Shown here piece after piece: positions 25,895 to 34,543 of a stretch of DNA of 60,438 bases. Every line of letters starts with the position of its first letter. Position 1 is the first letter of the stretch. This DNA comes from Chloroflexota bacterium. GTDB taxonomy: Bacteria > Chloroflexota > Anaerolineae > Anaerolineales > Anaerolineaceae. Made by a program: the position numbers and the translations under genes. The stretch covers positions 1 to 60,438 of the forward strand of contig JAAYCN010000080.1 in the NCBI GenBank assembly GCA_012729755.1, read 5' to 3'. A model generated the notes under the pieces. That model was given only the letters and a program-made list of their open reading frames with translations, did not search any database and had not been told where the DNA came from.

Positions 25895-26893
25895 CTATCC
25901 TTCTGTCTTTTGAAAAGTATCTTTAAGCGTTCCGAGAAGGTTTTTCTCGATCGCCTTTTTGGTTTCCATGATTCCGCTCAACACAGCCCTGGCATCTGAC
26001 CTTCCATGACCGATAAACAGCAGTCCGTCAATGCCTAGCAGCGGCGCGGCGCCGACTTCATTGGGGTCGAGCAGTTTGCGCACCTTGTTGAAAGCTGGTT
26101 TGGCTAATAGCGCGCCAATCTTCGTGCGCAGGGAGCTGAGCAGCTCGGCTTTGAGTGTTTCGAGGAGAAGTTTAGCCACAGATTCGCTGGCTTTGAGCAT
26201 GATGTTGCCGGTAAATCCATCAGTGACCAACACGTCGACTTTGCCGGCAAAAAATTCTTTTGCTTCGACATTGCCGACAAAATTTTTCAGTTGATCGCGC
26301 ATCATTGGGCCAGCAGATTTGACCAGGTCATTGCCCTTACCTTCCTCTTCGCCATTGGCGAGCAACCCCACTTTTGGGTTCGCTTTGGACTGCATCAAAC
26401 GTGCGTAAATGGCGCCCATTTGGGCAAATTGCACCAAAAATTCGGGACGGGATTCTGCGTTGGCTCCGATATCCAAAACCACCGCGCGACTGTCTTTTAC
26501 GGGAAAACTGGCGCATAGCGCCGGGCGTTGAACGCCTTTGATCAGGCCAAAAGATTTCATGCCGAAATACATTGCCATGCCGGTGTTGCCCATGGTGAGA
26601 AAGGCATCGGCTTCACCCGCTTTGACCAGATCCATGCCAACGCGCATAGAGTTGTCTTTCTTGGTGCGTGCTTCTGCAATGTGATCGCTCATTTCGAGCG
26701 CCTGAGGCGCATGAATGATGCGCAGGTTCGACTGGTCGCTTGAAAGGGCGGCGAGTTTTTCTTTCAGGATAGTTTCGTCACCAATGAGGATGATCTCCAA
26801 ATCACTTTGTGAAGCCGCCATTAGAGCGCCTTCCAACTCAGGTTGGGGGCGGTTGTCGCTGCCCATCGCGTCGAGAACAATTCTGATAGTCAT
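25895..26893 (-). CDS. plsX: phosphate acyltransferase PlsX
   Basis: 332 residues, the family's usual length. It makes acyl-phosphate from acyl-ACP for phospholipid synthesis at the membrane surface. IRIVLDAMGSDNRPQPELEGA, the PlsX start, is followed by FLTMGNTGMAMYFGMKSFG, RPALCASFPV, VLDIGANAESRPEFLVQFA, GLLANGEEEGKGND and DGFTGNIMLKASES. There is no fabD, fabH or rpmF beside it as in many bacteria; its operon partner is a membrane protein of unknown role. It diverges from tRNA-Leu, whose promoter lies in the gap. Confidence 0.97.
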   Translation of the reverse strand: MTIRIVLDAMGSDNRPQPELEGALMAASQSDLEIILIGDETILKEKLAALSSDQSNLRIIHAPQALEMSDHIAEARTKKDNSMRVGMDLVKAGEADAFLTMGNTGMAMYFGMKSFGLIKGVQRPALCASFPVKDSRAVVLDIGANAESRPEFLVQFAQMGAIYARLMQSKANPKVGLLANGEEEGKGNDLVKSAGPMMRDQLKNFVGNVEAKEFFAGKVDVLVTDGFTGNIMLKASESVAKLLLETLKAELLSSLRTKIGALLAKPAFNKVRKLLDPNEVGAAPLLGIDGLLFIGHGRSDARAVLSGIMETKKAIEKNLLGTLKDTFQKTEG

Positions 26894-26917
26894 GGCTTAA
26901 TTTCCTCCCGATCGCGC

Positions 26918-26945
26918 TTGACATTCAAGTCGCGTCGCATATAAT
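26918..26945 (+). promoter_or_regulatory. consensus promoter for tRNA-Leu
   Basis: TTGACA (26918-26923) and TATAAT (26940-26945) with a 16-base spacer, both perfect consensus. The expected start site is near 26952, eight bases before the tRNA. Confidence 0.9.
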
Positions 26946-26959
26946 TCATACTCACGCTC

Positions 26960-27041
26960 GCGCTGGTGCTGGAATTGGCAGACAGGCATGGTTGAGGGCC
27001 ATGTGCCGCAAGGCGTGAGGGTTCAACTCCCTCTCAGCGCA
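26960..27041 (+). tRNA. tRNA-Leu (anticodon GAG)
   Basis: An 82-base class II tRNA: acceptor GCGCTGG/TCAGCGC (last pair G-T), anticodon stem CATGG/CCATG with loop TTGAGGG (anticodon GAG), long variable arm with a TGCCGCAAGGCG-type hairpin, T arm GAGGG-TTCAACT-CCCTC and discriminator A as expected for leucine. No CCA is encoded. Confidence 0.96.
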
Positions 27042-27043
27042 TC

Positions 27044-27067
27044 AGGATCGGTTTTCCGATCCTTTTT
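27044..27067 (+). terminator. intrinsic terminator after tRNA-Leu
   Basis: AGGATCGG and CCGATCCT pair perfectly across TTTT and lead into five Ts, three bases after the tRNA. Confidence 0.9.
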
Positions 27068-27069
27068 GT

Positions 27070-28497
27070 TTAAGGGAAAACTCGCGTCAACCAAGTAAGC
27101 GGGTTGACCGGAATTCCGTTGATATCAATTTCAAAGTGCAAATGAGGACCAACTGATCGGCCAGTATTACCAATTTCGCCGATCAGATCTCCTTGCTTGA
27201 CCATTTGGCCTTGTTCGACATTGAACTTTGCCATGTGCATGTAAACCGAATAGACCCCAAGCCCATGATCGATGACCAGCGTGTTGCCGCGCACGACCTG
27301 ATCTGGCATTACCGCGACAACTTTGCCATCGGCAGGGGCAATGATGTCAATCCCGTAGCAATAGCCAAGATCCAAACCGGTATGGTAATAAAGGCGTGGG
27401 TCGTCGTTGTAGGTGCGCCTGCTACCGAAGAAAGATCGGATGCAATCATAGTCAGCGGCGGGGTAAATCCACTGGCCGGTCCAGAACTGTTGGTTGGAAA
27501 CAGGGCTGACCAATTCGGCGAAGACTTTGTTCTCATTGATCACATTGCTGTCTTCAATCGTATTTGGGTCTACCTGCAATGGCTGATCAGTTTCGAAATT
27601 GCCCGAGTTGAGCACCACATATTGCACAAATCGGTAAGCCCCGCTGTCTGAGGGGGTAAACTCGAGGGTCAGCGGATAGATGCCAGGATTTTTAAGGGCG
27701 TTGATGCCTCCGAAAGCCACATAATTACCCGTTCCCAGGTCAACAAAAGGCGGTTTGACGCCGTCAAAATCAGCGGCGATCTGCATGTTTTTTTCCGCTT
27801 CGACCTTGACTACCCAGGTATTGCCCTGTCTAAAAGGCAGGTTGTTGATCTCAATCGACTTAACACCGGGTACGGCCAAGCTTCCAGCGCTGGCGTGATC
27901 GGCAGCCACAAAATAAGTATCGCGGGGCAAAGCGTGAATTGGGTCGCTCAATTGGTTGTTCTCAGAAATCTGCCATGGGTTAGCCCTTCGTTGAGCGGCG
28001 ATTTCTAACAGCGATTGCCCTGCCAGTACTGATGGCAGGGTTTCGACAGGGGAGGCGTTTTCGTCGAAAGCGAGAATGATCTGACGGCCAATGTACAGTT
28101 CGGATGGCGAGGTAATGCGATTCAGTTTTGCCAGATGGGCGGGTTGGGTTTGGCTGCGGCGCGCGAGGCTGGTCAGGCTGGCGCCCAGCGGGGCGTATTC
28201 GGTGGTGAGAATGCCTTTCATGCCGCTCAAACCTGGAATATATAGTCTTGTTCCAATGCTAAGTGCGTCAGCTGAGGTGCGGTTGTTGGCGGACATGATC
28301 GCGTCAATGGTTGTGTAGAAGCGATTGGCGATATCGGTGAGTGTGTCTCCGCTTTGGACGATATAAACTGGCAAAGTCTGTGTTTGAGCAGAGGCTGCCT
28401 GATGCGGCAACAACCCAAGAATCACAAGAATCAGGACAAAGAGGGCGGTTAATACGACGCCTGGTTTGGGTAAGTTTCGGTTGGTATAATCGATCAT
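27070..28497 (-). CDS. exported LysM and M23 metallopeptidase (murein hydrolase)
   Basis: 475 residues. A hydrophobic N-terminal segment at about 13-35 is a signal peptide or anchor. A LysM repeat (YIVQSGDTLTDIANRFYTTI) follows at about 44-90, with one or two degenerate LysM-like repeats to residue 200. The centre is beta-rich and unassigned. The C-terminal 130 residues are an M23 peptidase: HTGLD, VIDHGLGVYSVYMHM and GPHLHFE give the zinc ligands HxxxD and HxH. Such enzymes cut peptide cross-bridges of murein, or activate amidases when degenerate; here the ligands are intact. It diverges from exonuclease III, and an extended -10 (TGGTAAACT on the minus strand, 28519-28511) would leave a very short leader. 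Confidence 0.92.
   Translation of the reverse strand: MIDYTNRNLPKPGVVLTALFVLILVILGLLPHQAASAQTQTLPVYIVQSGDTLTDIANRFYTTIDAIMSANNRTSADALSIGTRLYIPGLSGMKGILTTEYAPLGASLTSLARRSQTQPAHLAKLNRITSPSELYIGRQIILAFDENASPVETLPSVLAGQSLLEIAAQRRANPWQISENNQLSDPIHALPRDTYFVAADHASAGSLAVPGVKSIEINNLPFRQGNTWVVKVEAEKNMQIAADFDGVKPPFVDLGTGNYVAFGGINALKNPGIYPLTLEFTPSDSGAYRFVQYVVLNSGNFETDQPLQVDPNTIEDSNVINENKVFAELVSPVSNQQFWTGQWIYPAADYDCIRSFFGSRRTYNDDPRLYYHTGLDLGYCYGIDIIAPADGKVVAVMPDQVVRGNTLVIDHGLGVYSVYMHMAKFNVEQGQMVKQGDLIGEIGNTGRSVGPHLHFEIDINGIPVNPLTWLTRVFP
28482..28490 (+). promoter_or_regulatory. extended -10 promoter for exonuclease III gene
   Basis: TGGTATAAT is an extended -10 element (TGnTATAAT). Transcription would start near 28497, about 47 bases before the gene. 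It lies within the first codons of the divergent LysM/M23 gene. No good -35 is seen, as is usual with extended -10 promoters. Confidence 0.6.
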
Positions 28498-28543
28498 ATT
28501 ACAAGCCTAAAGTTTACCATATGCTATCGAAAGGTCTATCGCT

Positions 28544-29305
28544 ATGAAAATCACCACTTGGAATGTCAATGGATACCGCGCTGCGATCAATAAGAATGCG
28601 CTGGAGTGGCTGGATGACTGTCAACCTGACGTGCTCGGCCTGCAGGAAATCAAGGTTAAACCCGACCAGATTGCCGAGGAATATCGCGGACGAGAGGGAT
28701 ACAAAACCATTTGGAATTCTGCTGAACGTCCTGGTTATAGCGGGACGGCGGTTTTTTATAAAGCTGAACCCCTCGAAGTCGTTTTAGGCATGGAGCGTGA
28801 TGAATTTGACTGCGAAGGCAGGGTGATTCGGCTCAAATACCCTGATTTTTATTTGTATAACGTTTACTTTCCAAATGGTGGCGAAGAAAACAAACGTGTG
28901 CCATTCAAGCTGGATTTTTACGCCCACTTGCTTGATCATTGCGACGCTTTGCACGCCAAGGGCGAAAATGTCATCATCACTGGCGACTTTAACACCGCCC
29001 ATAATGAAATTGATCTGGCACACCCCAAAGCGAATGAGAAAAACACCGGTTTTCTCCCCGAGGAACGCGTTTGGATTGATAAGTATCTGGCGCATGGGTT
29101 TGTGGATGCTTATCGCGCGCTTTACCCTGACCGGGTTGAATATACCTGGTGGACTTATCGCATGAACGCGAGGGCGAGGAATGTGGGCTGGCGCCTGGAT
29201 TATTACCTGGTCAGTGAAGGATTAATGCCTAAGGTGAAAGATGTGATTATTCACAGCGAAATCATGGGCTCTGACCACTGCCCAGTCAGCCTGCTGATTG
29301 AATAG
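28544..29305 (+). CDS. xth: exodeoxyribonuclease III / AP endonuclease
   Basis: 253 residues of the ExoIII branch of the EEP family. MKITTWNVNGYRAAINK, LGLQEIKV with the metal-binding Glu, YNVYFPNGG, ITGDFNTAH with the catalytic Asp and Asn, and GSDHCPVSL with the catalytic His near the C-terminus are all present. It cleaves DNA 5' to abasic sites and removes 3' blocking groups in base-excision repair. The ATG has only a weak GAAAGG ahead. It is followed by a two-component regulator 37 bases later. Confidence 0.95.
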   Translation: MKITTWNVNGYRAAINKNALEWLDDCQPDVLGLQEIKVKPDQIAEEYRGREGYKTIWNSAERPGYSGTAVFYKAEPLEVVLGMERDEFDCEGRVIRLKYPDFYLYNVYFPNGGEENKRVPFKLDFYAHLLDHCDALHAKGENVIITGDFNTAHNEIDLAHPKANEKNTGFLPEERVWIDKYLAHGFVDAYRALYPDRVEYTWWTYRMNARARNVGWRLDYYLVSEGLMPKVKDVIIHSEIMGSDHCPVSLLIE

Positions 29306-29342
29306 GTATAAATCCGCACGTCTGCGCGTAGCCGCAAGGATA

Positions 29343-30035
29343 ATGGAGCAAAAACTGGTAGTTTTGATCGTAGAAGATGAGCAGGTCATCTCAGATGGTC
29401 TGGTCTATCTGTTGCAGAACGAAGGTTTTGATACGCTTGTTTGTGGGGATTTTGACTCCGCGCAGTCCACGATTGAAACAAAAGCTTTTGACTTGGCCCT
29501 GCTTGATCTCAACCTGCCGGGTGGTTCAGGCTATCAGCTTGCGCGGTTGATCAAAGAACAATCGAACAAGCCTATCATCATGCTGACCGCGTTGGACAGC
29601 GAAGCTAACGTAGTGATGGGTCTTGACCAGGGCGCTGATGATTACGTCACAAAGCCATTTCGTGTCCGTGAACTGCTGTCGAGAATATATTCAGTTCTGC
29701 GCCGCTATCGCCACAGCGAAACAAAGACAAACCGGTTGAAACTTGGTGATGTAGAGATTGATGTCTCACAAGCTAAAGTATGGAAGGGCGAAAAGGAAAT
29801 CCTGCTTACCTCGCTTGAATATCGATTGCTGCTGATCTTTATTTCAGAACCCCGGCGTGTCTTTTCGCGCAATCAGCTTCTGGAACGGCTATGGGATTGC
29901 GCGGGTGAGTATTTTAACGACAACACATTGACGGTATATATCAAGCGTCTGCGTGAGAAGATTGAGGATGACCCGCAGCATCCGATTTTGATTACAACGA
30001 TCAGGGGATTAGGCTATCGTGGCGGTGGGGATTGA
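29343..30035 (+). CDS. OmpR/PhoB-family response regulator
   Basis: 230 residues from ATG 29343, with AAGGA about six bases ahead. The receiver domain has the acidic pocket (VEDEQ), phosphoacceptor Asp55 in LLDLNLPGGSG, and Thr/Lys in MLTAL and YVTKPFR. The C-terminal winged helix has LTSLEYRLLLIF and YIKRLREKIEDDP. It sits directly before a histidine kinase and an ABC transporter, the arrangement of detoxification modules such as BceRS-AB, and probably controls that transporter. A likely binding site lies at 31031-31070. Its stop overlaps the kinase's TTG start. Confidence 0.95.
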   Translation: MEQKLVVLIVEDEQVISDGLVYLLQNEGFDTLVCGDFDSAQSTIETKAFDLALLDLNLPGGSGYQLARLIKEQSNKPIIMLTALDSEANVVMGLDQGADDYVTKPFRVRELLSRIYSVLRRYRHSETKTNRLKLGDVEIDVSQAKVWKGEKEILLTSLEYRLLLIFISEPRRVFSRNQLLERLWDCAGEYFNDNTLTVYIKRLREKIEDDPQHPILITTIRGLGYRGGGD

Positions 30036-31030
30036 CGCGCAACCGAGAATTTTCTTTGTATCTTGCCATCTCACTGGCGATCAGCTTACTGGCGATTTGG
30101 CTCGCCTGGAGAATTGATCGAACCGCCGGATTAATCACCTTGGCGTTGGCTGTTTCACTTGTCGGGCTGTTTGTTGGTCTGACGGTCTGGCGCTATCGCG
30201 AGATCAGGAATCTTTCAGAACTGCTCAATCTAGTGGCGAGAGGTGTATATAACACTGAACCAATAGAGAGCCAGGAAGGGGAGCTGAGCGTTTTGCGCAG
30301 CGAGCTCTATAAATTGATCGTTACGCTGCGCGAGCAAGCAGAAATGTTGGACCATGACAAACGCTTTTTGATGGAGGCGATTTCTGACATTTCGCATCAG
30401 CTGAAAACACCCCTGACTTCGATGAATGTGATGGTTGACCTGCTGCGGGATGAGCATCTCAGCGTTGAAAAACGGTTGGAATTCACGCATAATATTCACT
30501 CTCAATTACTGCGCATGCGGTGGCTGGTCAGTTCGCTGCTTACTCTGGCGCGCCTTGACGCGGGCGCCATCCAATTTCAACCCACGGCGGTGTTGGTAAA
30601 GCAGTTGGTTGATGATTCGGTGGCGCATCTGTTGATCCCGATGGAGATCAAACAGCAAACGCTTGAGCTGGTCGGAGATGATGCTCTTGCCTTTGCTGTT
30701 GACCGAAAGTGGACGGCAGAGGCGATCAGCAACGTGGTCAAGAACTGCATCGAACACACTCCCGAAGGTGGGCTGGTGAGCATCAGCTGGCAGGATACAG
30801 CGCTTTTTGCTGAGATCAAGATTAGAGATAACGGGCCTGGTATCGACCTGAAAGATTTACCTTTTGTCTTTGACCGCTTCTATAAAGGCAGGCAATCTGG
30901 CAAGGAAAGCGTTGGAATTGGCCTGGCGATGTCTCAAACCATCGTAAAAGCGCAAAACGGCACGATTGAAGCTGAAAACTGCCTGCCGCACGGCGCGCAA
31001 TTCACCTTGAAGTTCTACAAACCGCTTTAG
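30032..31030 (+). CDS. histidine kinase with two membrane helices and almost no extracellular part
   Basis: 332 residues. Membrane helices are at about 8-26 and 33-52 with only some six residues (RIDRTA) between them, so it cannot bind a ligand outside the cell. A HAMP-like linker follows, then HisKA with ISDISHQLKTPLTS (His122), N-box NVVKNCIEHTPEGG, G1 box IRDNGPGI, F box FVFDRFYKG and G2 box GIGLAMSQTI. This is the shape of intramembrane-sensing kinases, which in Firmicutes take their signal from the partner ABC transporter. Start TTG at 30032 overlaps the regulator's stop (TTGA). Confidence 0.94.
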   Translation: MTRNREFSLYLAISLAISLLAIWLAWRIDRTAGLITLALAVSLVGLFVGLTVWRYREIRNLSELLNLVARGVYNTEPIESQEGELSVLRSELYKLIVTLREQAEMLDHDKRFLMEAISDISHQLKTPLTSMNVMVDLLRDEHLSVEKRLEFTHNIHSQLLRMRWLVSSLLTLARLDAGAIQFQPTAVLVKQLVDDSVAHLLIPMEIKQQTLELVGDDALAFAVDRKWTAEAISNVVKNCIEHTPEGGLVSISWQDTALFAEIKIRDNGPGIDLKDLPFVFDRFYKGRQSGKESVGIGLAMSQTIVKAQNGTIEAENCLPHGAQFTLKFYKPL

Positions 31031-31089
31031 TGACAAGATTGTCATTCAGATCGTCACTTTTCTGTCATTCTTAGCAGCTAAACTATGCT
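31031..31089 (+). promoter_or_regulatory. candidate response-regulator operator and promoter before the ABC transporter
   Basis: TGACAAGATTGTCA (31031-31044) is a 6+2+6 inverted repeat. TGTCATTC occurs at 31040-31047 and again at 31063-31070, a direct repeat about two helical turns apart. A promoter fits the end of this block: CTGTCA (31062-31067), 16 bases, TATGCT (31084-31089). Binding by the upstream regulator is inference from position, by analogy with Bce-type operons. Confidence 0.5.
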
Positions 31090-31115
31090 TATAAAACCTG
31101 AATTGGAGCAGATAA

Positions 31116-31799
31116 ATGGAGATTTTAAGAGTCGAGCATTTGACCAAAACCTATCAGCAGGGAGAGACGACGATCGCTGCTTTGAATGACGTCAGTTTCA
31201 GTGTGGAGAAAGGCGAGTTTGTCGCGGTGATCGGCCCTTCCGGCTCAGGCAAGTCAACTTTGCTGCATATCATTGGCGGTGTCGATAAACCAACGAGCGG
31301 AAAAGTTTTCATCGATGATGTGGATATTTTTAAACTTAAAGAAAGCAGTCTGGCAATTTTCAGGCGCAGACAAGTGGGGCTGATTTATCAATTCTACAAT
31401 TTGATTCCCGTACTGACAGTTGAAGAAAATGTGACCCTGCCGCTGCTTCTGGATGGCCGAAAGGTCGATGAGGATCAGCTTGGGGATGTGTTGACGACAT
31501 TGAACCTGAACGATCGACTGGGTCATCTGCCCAATCAGCTTTCGGGGGGGCAGCAGCAGCGGGTTTCGATCAGCCGGGCTCTGATTACCAGACCGGCAAT
31601 TGTGTTGGCAGACGAACCCACGGGCAATCTGGACAGTCAGTCTACGGCTGAAATTGTCGAGTTATTGAGCTTATCGAATCAAAAGTACAAACAAACCCTG
31701 ATTATGGTGACTCATAACGAACGCATTGCTTTGCAGGCTGACCGAATCATCGCCATCGTAGATGGGAAGATTTCGCGGGATGAGGTCATTCGAAAATGA
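31116..31799 (+). CDS. ABC transporter ATP-binding protein, MacB/LolD/BceA type
   Basis: 227 residues. Walker A GPSGSGKS lies near 41-48, then [20 protein letters not shown] with the Q-loop, signature [15 protein letters not shown], Walker [13 protein letters not shown] and switch His in MVTHNE. The ADEPTGNLD form marks the type VII mechanotransmission ATPases that pair with FtsX-like permeases. GGAG lies nine bases before the ATG. The stop overlaps the permease start by four bases. Confidence 0.95.
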   Translation: MEILRVEHLTKTYQQGETTIAALNDVSFSVEKGEFVAVIGPSGSGKSTLLHIIGGVDKPTSGKVFIDDVDIFKLKESSLAIFRRRQVGLIYQFYNLIPVLTVEENVTLPLLLDGRKVDEDQLGDVLTTLNLNDRLGHLPNQLSGGQQQRVSISRALITRPAIVLADEPTGNLDSQSTAEIVELLSLSNQKYKQTLIMVTHNERIALQADRIIAIVDGKISRDEVIRK

Positions 31800-34432
31800 A
31801 TATTATCACCAAGCTTACTCTGCGTTATCTGAAAGAAAACCGGCAGCGCACTTTTACCACCATTATCGGGGTGGTGATTTCTGTGGCGATGATTGTGGCT
31901 GTGCCGACTCTGTTGGCGTCAATGATCGATCTGGCGAGACGGCAGACTGTCAAAGAAAATGGCGATTGGCATGTTTCTTACTCCCTGGTGCTGGCCAAAG
32001 ATCTTGAGCTGATTCGAAAAGACGAAAGCACCAGTTCAATTGCGCTCTCGCAACCAATTGGTTTTTCACCCTTAGAGGAATCGCTTTCTTATAATAAAAC
32101 GATGATTTATTTCACCCGCATGGATGAGAAGGCAATGAATACTTATCATGTCGCGCTTGTTGAAGGAAGATTGCCCGAGGCGGAAAACGAAATTGCCTGG
32201 TCTTCATCGATTGCCAGCGAAGGCGGCGTCATTCAAAAAGTTGGTGATGAAATTGAGGTCGTGATCGGCGATCGGATCGTGCCAGCTGATGAGAAGAATC
32301 CAGAGAGGGTTCTTTCACGAGAAGACTACACAGCTTATTCGGACAATACAGGAGAGGTTGTCGAGGTTTTCAGACCGCGAGAAACCCATAAATTTTTGAT
32401 CACAGGCATTATTGATCCCGGAACGCTTGAAAATTATCCAGCGATTGGATTTCTGGCCATGCAATATTTAGACGCTGACCACCTGGAGCCGACTGATCTG
32501 GTAGATGTCGCCGTGAAATGGAAGCAGATCGACAATGGGGCGAATAAAAACGCGAACAGATTATTGACTAAACTGAAGATCAACGCCGAACAGATTGATT
32601 TCAATCATTCGCTGCTGAGGTATTACGGTATTTTGAGTGATAGGAATATGGCCATCCTGTATGGTGTGGGAACGATACTGTTGGTCTTGATTATCGTGGG
32701 GTCTGTCGCGCTGATTTATAACGCTTTCGCGATTTCTGTGGTTGAACGCAGCAGGCAATTTGGCATTCTTTCAAGTGTTGGCGCAACCAGATTTCAAAAG
32801 CGGTCTGCTATTCTGCAAGAAGCGTTTTTAATTGGGCTGATAGCCATCCCGATTGGATTAGCAGCTGGCACGGCCGGTATCGGGCTAACGATGCGTTTCT
32901 TGGAGCCGCTCTTTGAGGGGGTGGTTGGCACGTCCTCTGAACCTTTAAGGTTGGTATTTTCTCCGGGCGCGCTGGTGACTTCGGTGATCATCGCGTTGAT
33001 CACCTTGTTAGTCTCTGCCTGGATTCCCTCCAAACACGCTGGTTCGGTGACGCCGATTGAATCCATCCGTATGACACAAGACCTGCGGATTAAACCGAAA
33101 GATGTCAACACCTCTGACCTGACCAGACACCTATTTGGTTTTGAAGCTGAATTGGGCCTGAAAAACCTGAAGCGTAACCGCAAACGCTATTCGGTGATTA
33201 TTTTTTCGCTGGTAATCAGTATTGTTTTGTTCCTGGCTGTTTCATCTTTCACGATTTATGGCGATAAAGCGGCTGATCATTACGCCAAAGAACTCAAGTA
33301 CCCAGTTTGGGTGAGGGTTCACAGTGATGTCAATGTTGAAAAGCAGGTGCAAATTCTGAGTGAGATCGCGAGACTCGAAGGTGTGACCGACTCGATGTTG
33401 ATTAAGACTGTTCCATTAGATATTCAACTTGAGCCGGAACAGATAAACCCTGTGATCAGAAATACCCGCCAGCCAGAGGAGTACGCAGAATTTGGAGGAA
33501 ACACACCAATTGCTTTCGCCATCCAGTTATTGGGACAGGCAGATTTCGATAAGTTTCTGGCTGCCAACAAGATCAGCGAACTTCCGCAAAACGATCAAGA
33601 AGCGGTTCCGGTGGTCTTGATAAACTCTAAAACCCTGCTTATGAGCAAGGATAAGTATCAGCCCATCGATCCCTTTTTTGTCGAAAGAGGAGAAACTCTG
33701 GAGGCAGCGGTTCACCTCAGGGACGGTATCACTGAAGACAAGGTGAAGTTAAAGATTGCCGCTATTGCTGCGGAGATGCCCAATGGCGACGTCGGATTTG
33801 ACCTGTCACCCCACATGCTTTTAGTGGGAGTTCGTGAGACCTTTGACAGATTAGCCCCGCCAGCAGCTGATGAGCGATCGATAGGTTGGGTCTACCTGCA
33901 AATGAACGCGGCGGATACCTCAAAGTTGACCAATGATATCCTCGCTTATCAAAATACTCACCCGGTTGGCGGTCTGATGATTCAGGATATTAATGCATAT
34001 CAACGCGCAGAACGTAATATAAAGGTGATCACTAAAGTCTTTTCTTATGGTTTTGTTATTTTGATTACCTTAGTGGGTATCGCCAACATCTATAATACGG
34101 TGATGACCAGCGTTGCTCAACGTAAACAGGAATTTGCCATGTTGCGCGCGGTCGGGATGACTTCTGAAGGTCTGAAAAAGATGATCAGGTATGAGAGTTT
34201 GTTCTATGGCTTCAGGGCGCTGACTATTGGGCTGCTTGTTGGCACGGGAATAAATTACCTGCTCTTCCGACAGATTTCAGAGGGTTTTAGGTTGAAGTTT
34301 CAACTGCCCTGGCTGGCGATTTTGATTGTCATCGTGGTGATGATGGCAACTGTCGGGCTCACCACGCTTTCGGCGTCAAACAACGCATCAAAAGATAGTA
34401 TCGTTGAGGCATTGAAGAATGAGAATTATTGA
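31796..34432 (+). CDS. large FtsX-like ABC permease, eight membrane helices with two extracellular domains
   Basis: 878 residues. Helix 1 is at about 20-42; a large outer domain follows to about 280; helices 2-4 lie at about 285-410, and this first FtsX domain holds VVERSRQFGILSSVGATRFQ. A second half repeats the plan: helix 5 near 465-487, outer domain to about 740, helices 6-8 to 865 with AQRKQEFAMLRAVGMTSEG. Two FtsX domains with two outer domains differ from BceB (ten helices, one large outer domain), so it is closer to dual-FtsX exporters. With the preceding kinase it probably detects and removes a membrane-active compound; the substrate is unknown. Confidence 0.93.
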   Translation: MNIITKLTLRYLKENRQRTFTTIIGVVISVAMIVAVPTLLASMIDLARRQTVKENGDWHVSYSLVLAKDLELIRKDESTSSIALSQPIGFSPLEESLSYNKTMIYFTRMDEKAMNTYHVALVEGRLPEAENEIAWSSSIASEGGVIQKVGDEIEVVIGDRIVPADEKNPERVLSREDYTAYSDNTGEVVEVFRPRETHKFLITGIIDPGTLENYPAIGFLAMQYLDADHLEPTDLVDVAVKWKQIDNGANKNANRLLTKLKINAEQIDFNHSLLRYYGILSDRNMAILYGVGTILLVLIIVGSVALIYNAFAISVVERSRQFGILSSVGATRFQKRSAILQEAFLIGLIAIPIGLAAGTAGIGLTMRFLEPLFEGVVGTSSEPLRLVFSPGALVTSVIIALITLLVSAWIPSKHAGSVTPIESIRMTQDLRIKPKDVNTSDLTRHLFGFEAELGLKNLKRNRKRYSVIIFSLVISIVLFLAVSSFTIYGDKAADHYAKELKYPVWVRVHSDVNVEKQVQILSEIARLEGVTDSMLIKTVPLDIQLEPEQINPVIRNTRQPEEYAEFGGNTPIAFAIQLLGQADFDKFLAANKISELPQNDQEAVPVVLINSKTLLMSKDKYQPIDPFFVERGETLEAAVHLRDGITEDKVKLKIAAIAAEMPNGDVGFDLSPHMLLVGVRETFDRLAPPAADERSIGWVYLQMNAADTSKLTNDILAYQNTHPVGGLMIQDINAYQRAERNIKVITKVFSYGFVILITLVGIANIYNTVMTSVAQRKQEFAMLRAVGMTSEGLKKMIRYESLFYGFRALTIGLLVGTGINYLLFRQISEGFRLKFQLPWLAILIVIVVMMATVGLTTLSASNNASKDSIVEALKNENY

Positions 34433-34484
34433 TTCAGTTATCAATTTACAGGGCGAGAGACTGAATTGGGTCGATTGGAGGAGT

Positions 34485-34523
34485 AAAAAAAGACGGGTTG
34501 GTTTTGTTGTAGCCCAACCCGTC
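34485..34523 (-). terminator. intrinsic terminator of the gcvH-gcvPA-gcvPB operon
   Basis: Minus-strand GACGGGTTGG (34523-34514) pairs perfectly with CCAACCCGTC (34501-34492) and is followed by a run of seven Ts. It lies 20 bases past the gcvPB stop. Confidence 0.9.
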
Positions 34524-34543
34524 CGTTTAACCTGAAAAACTTA

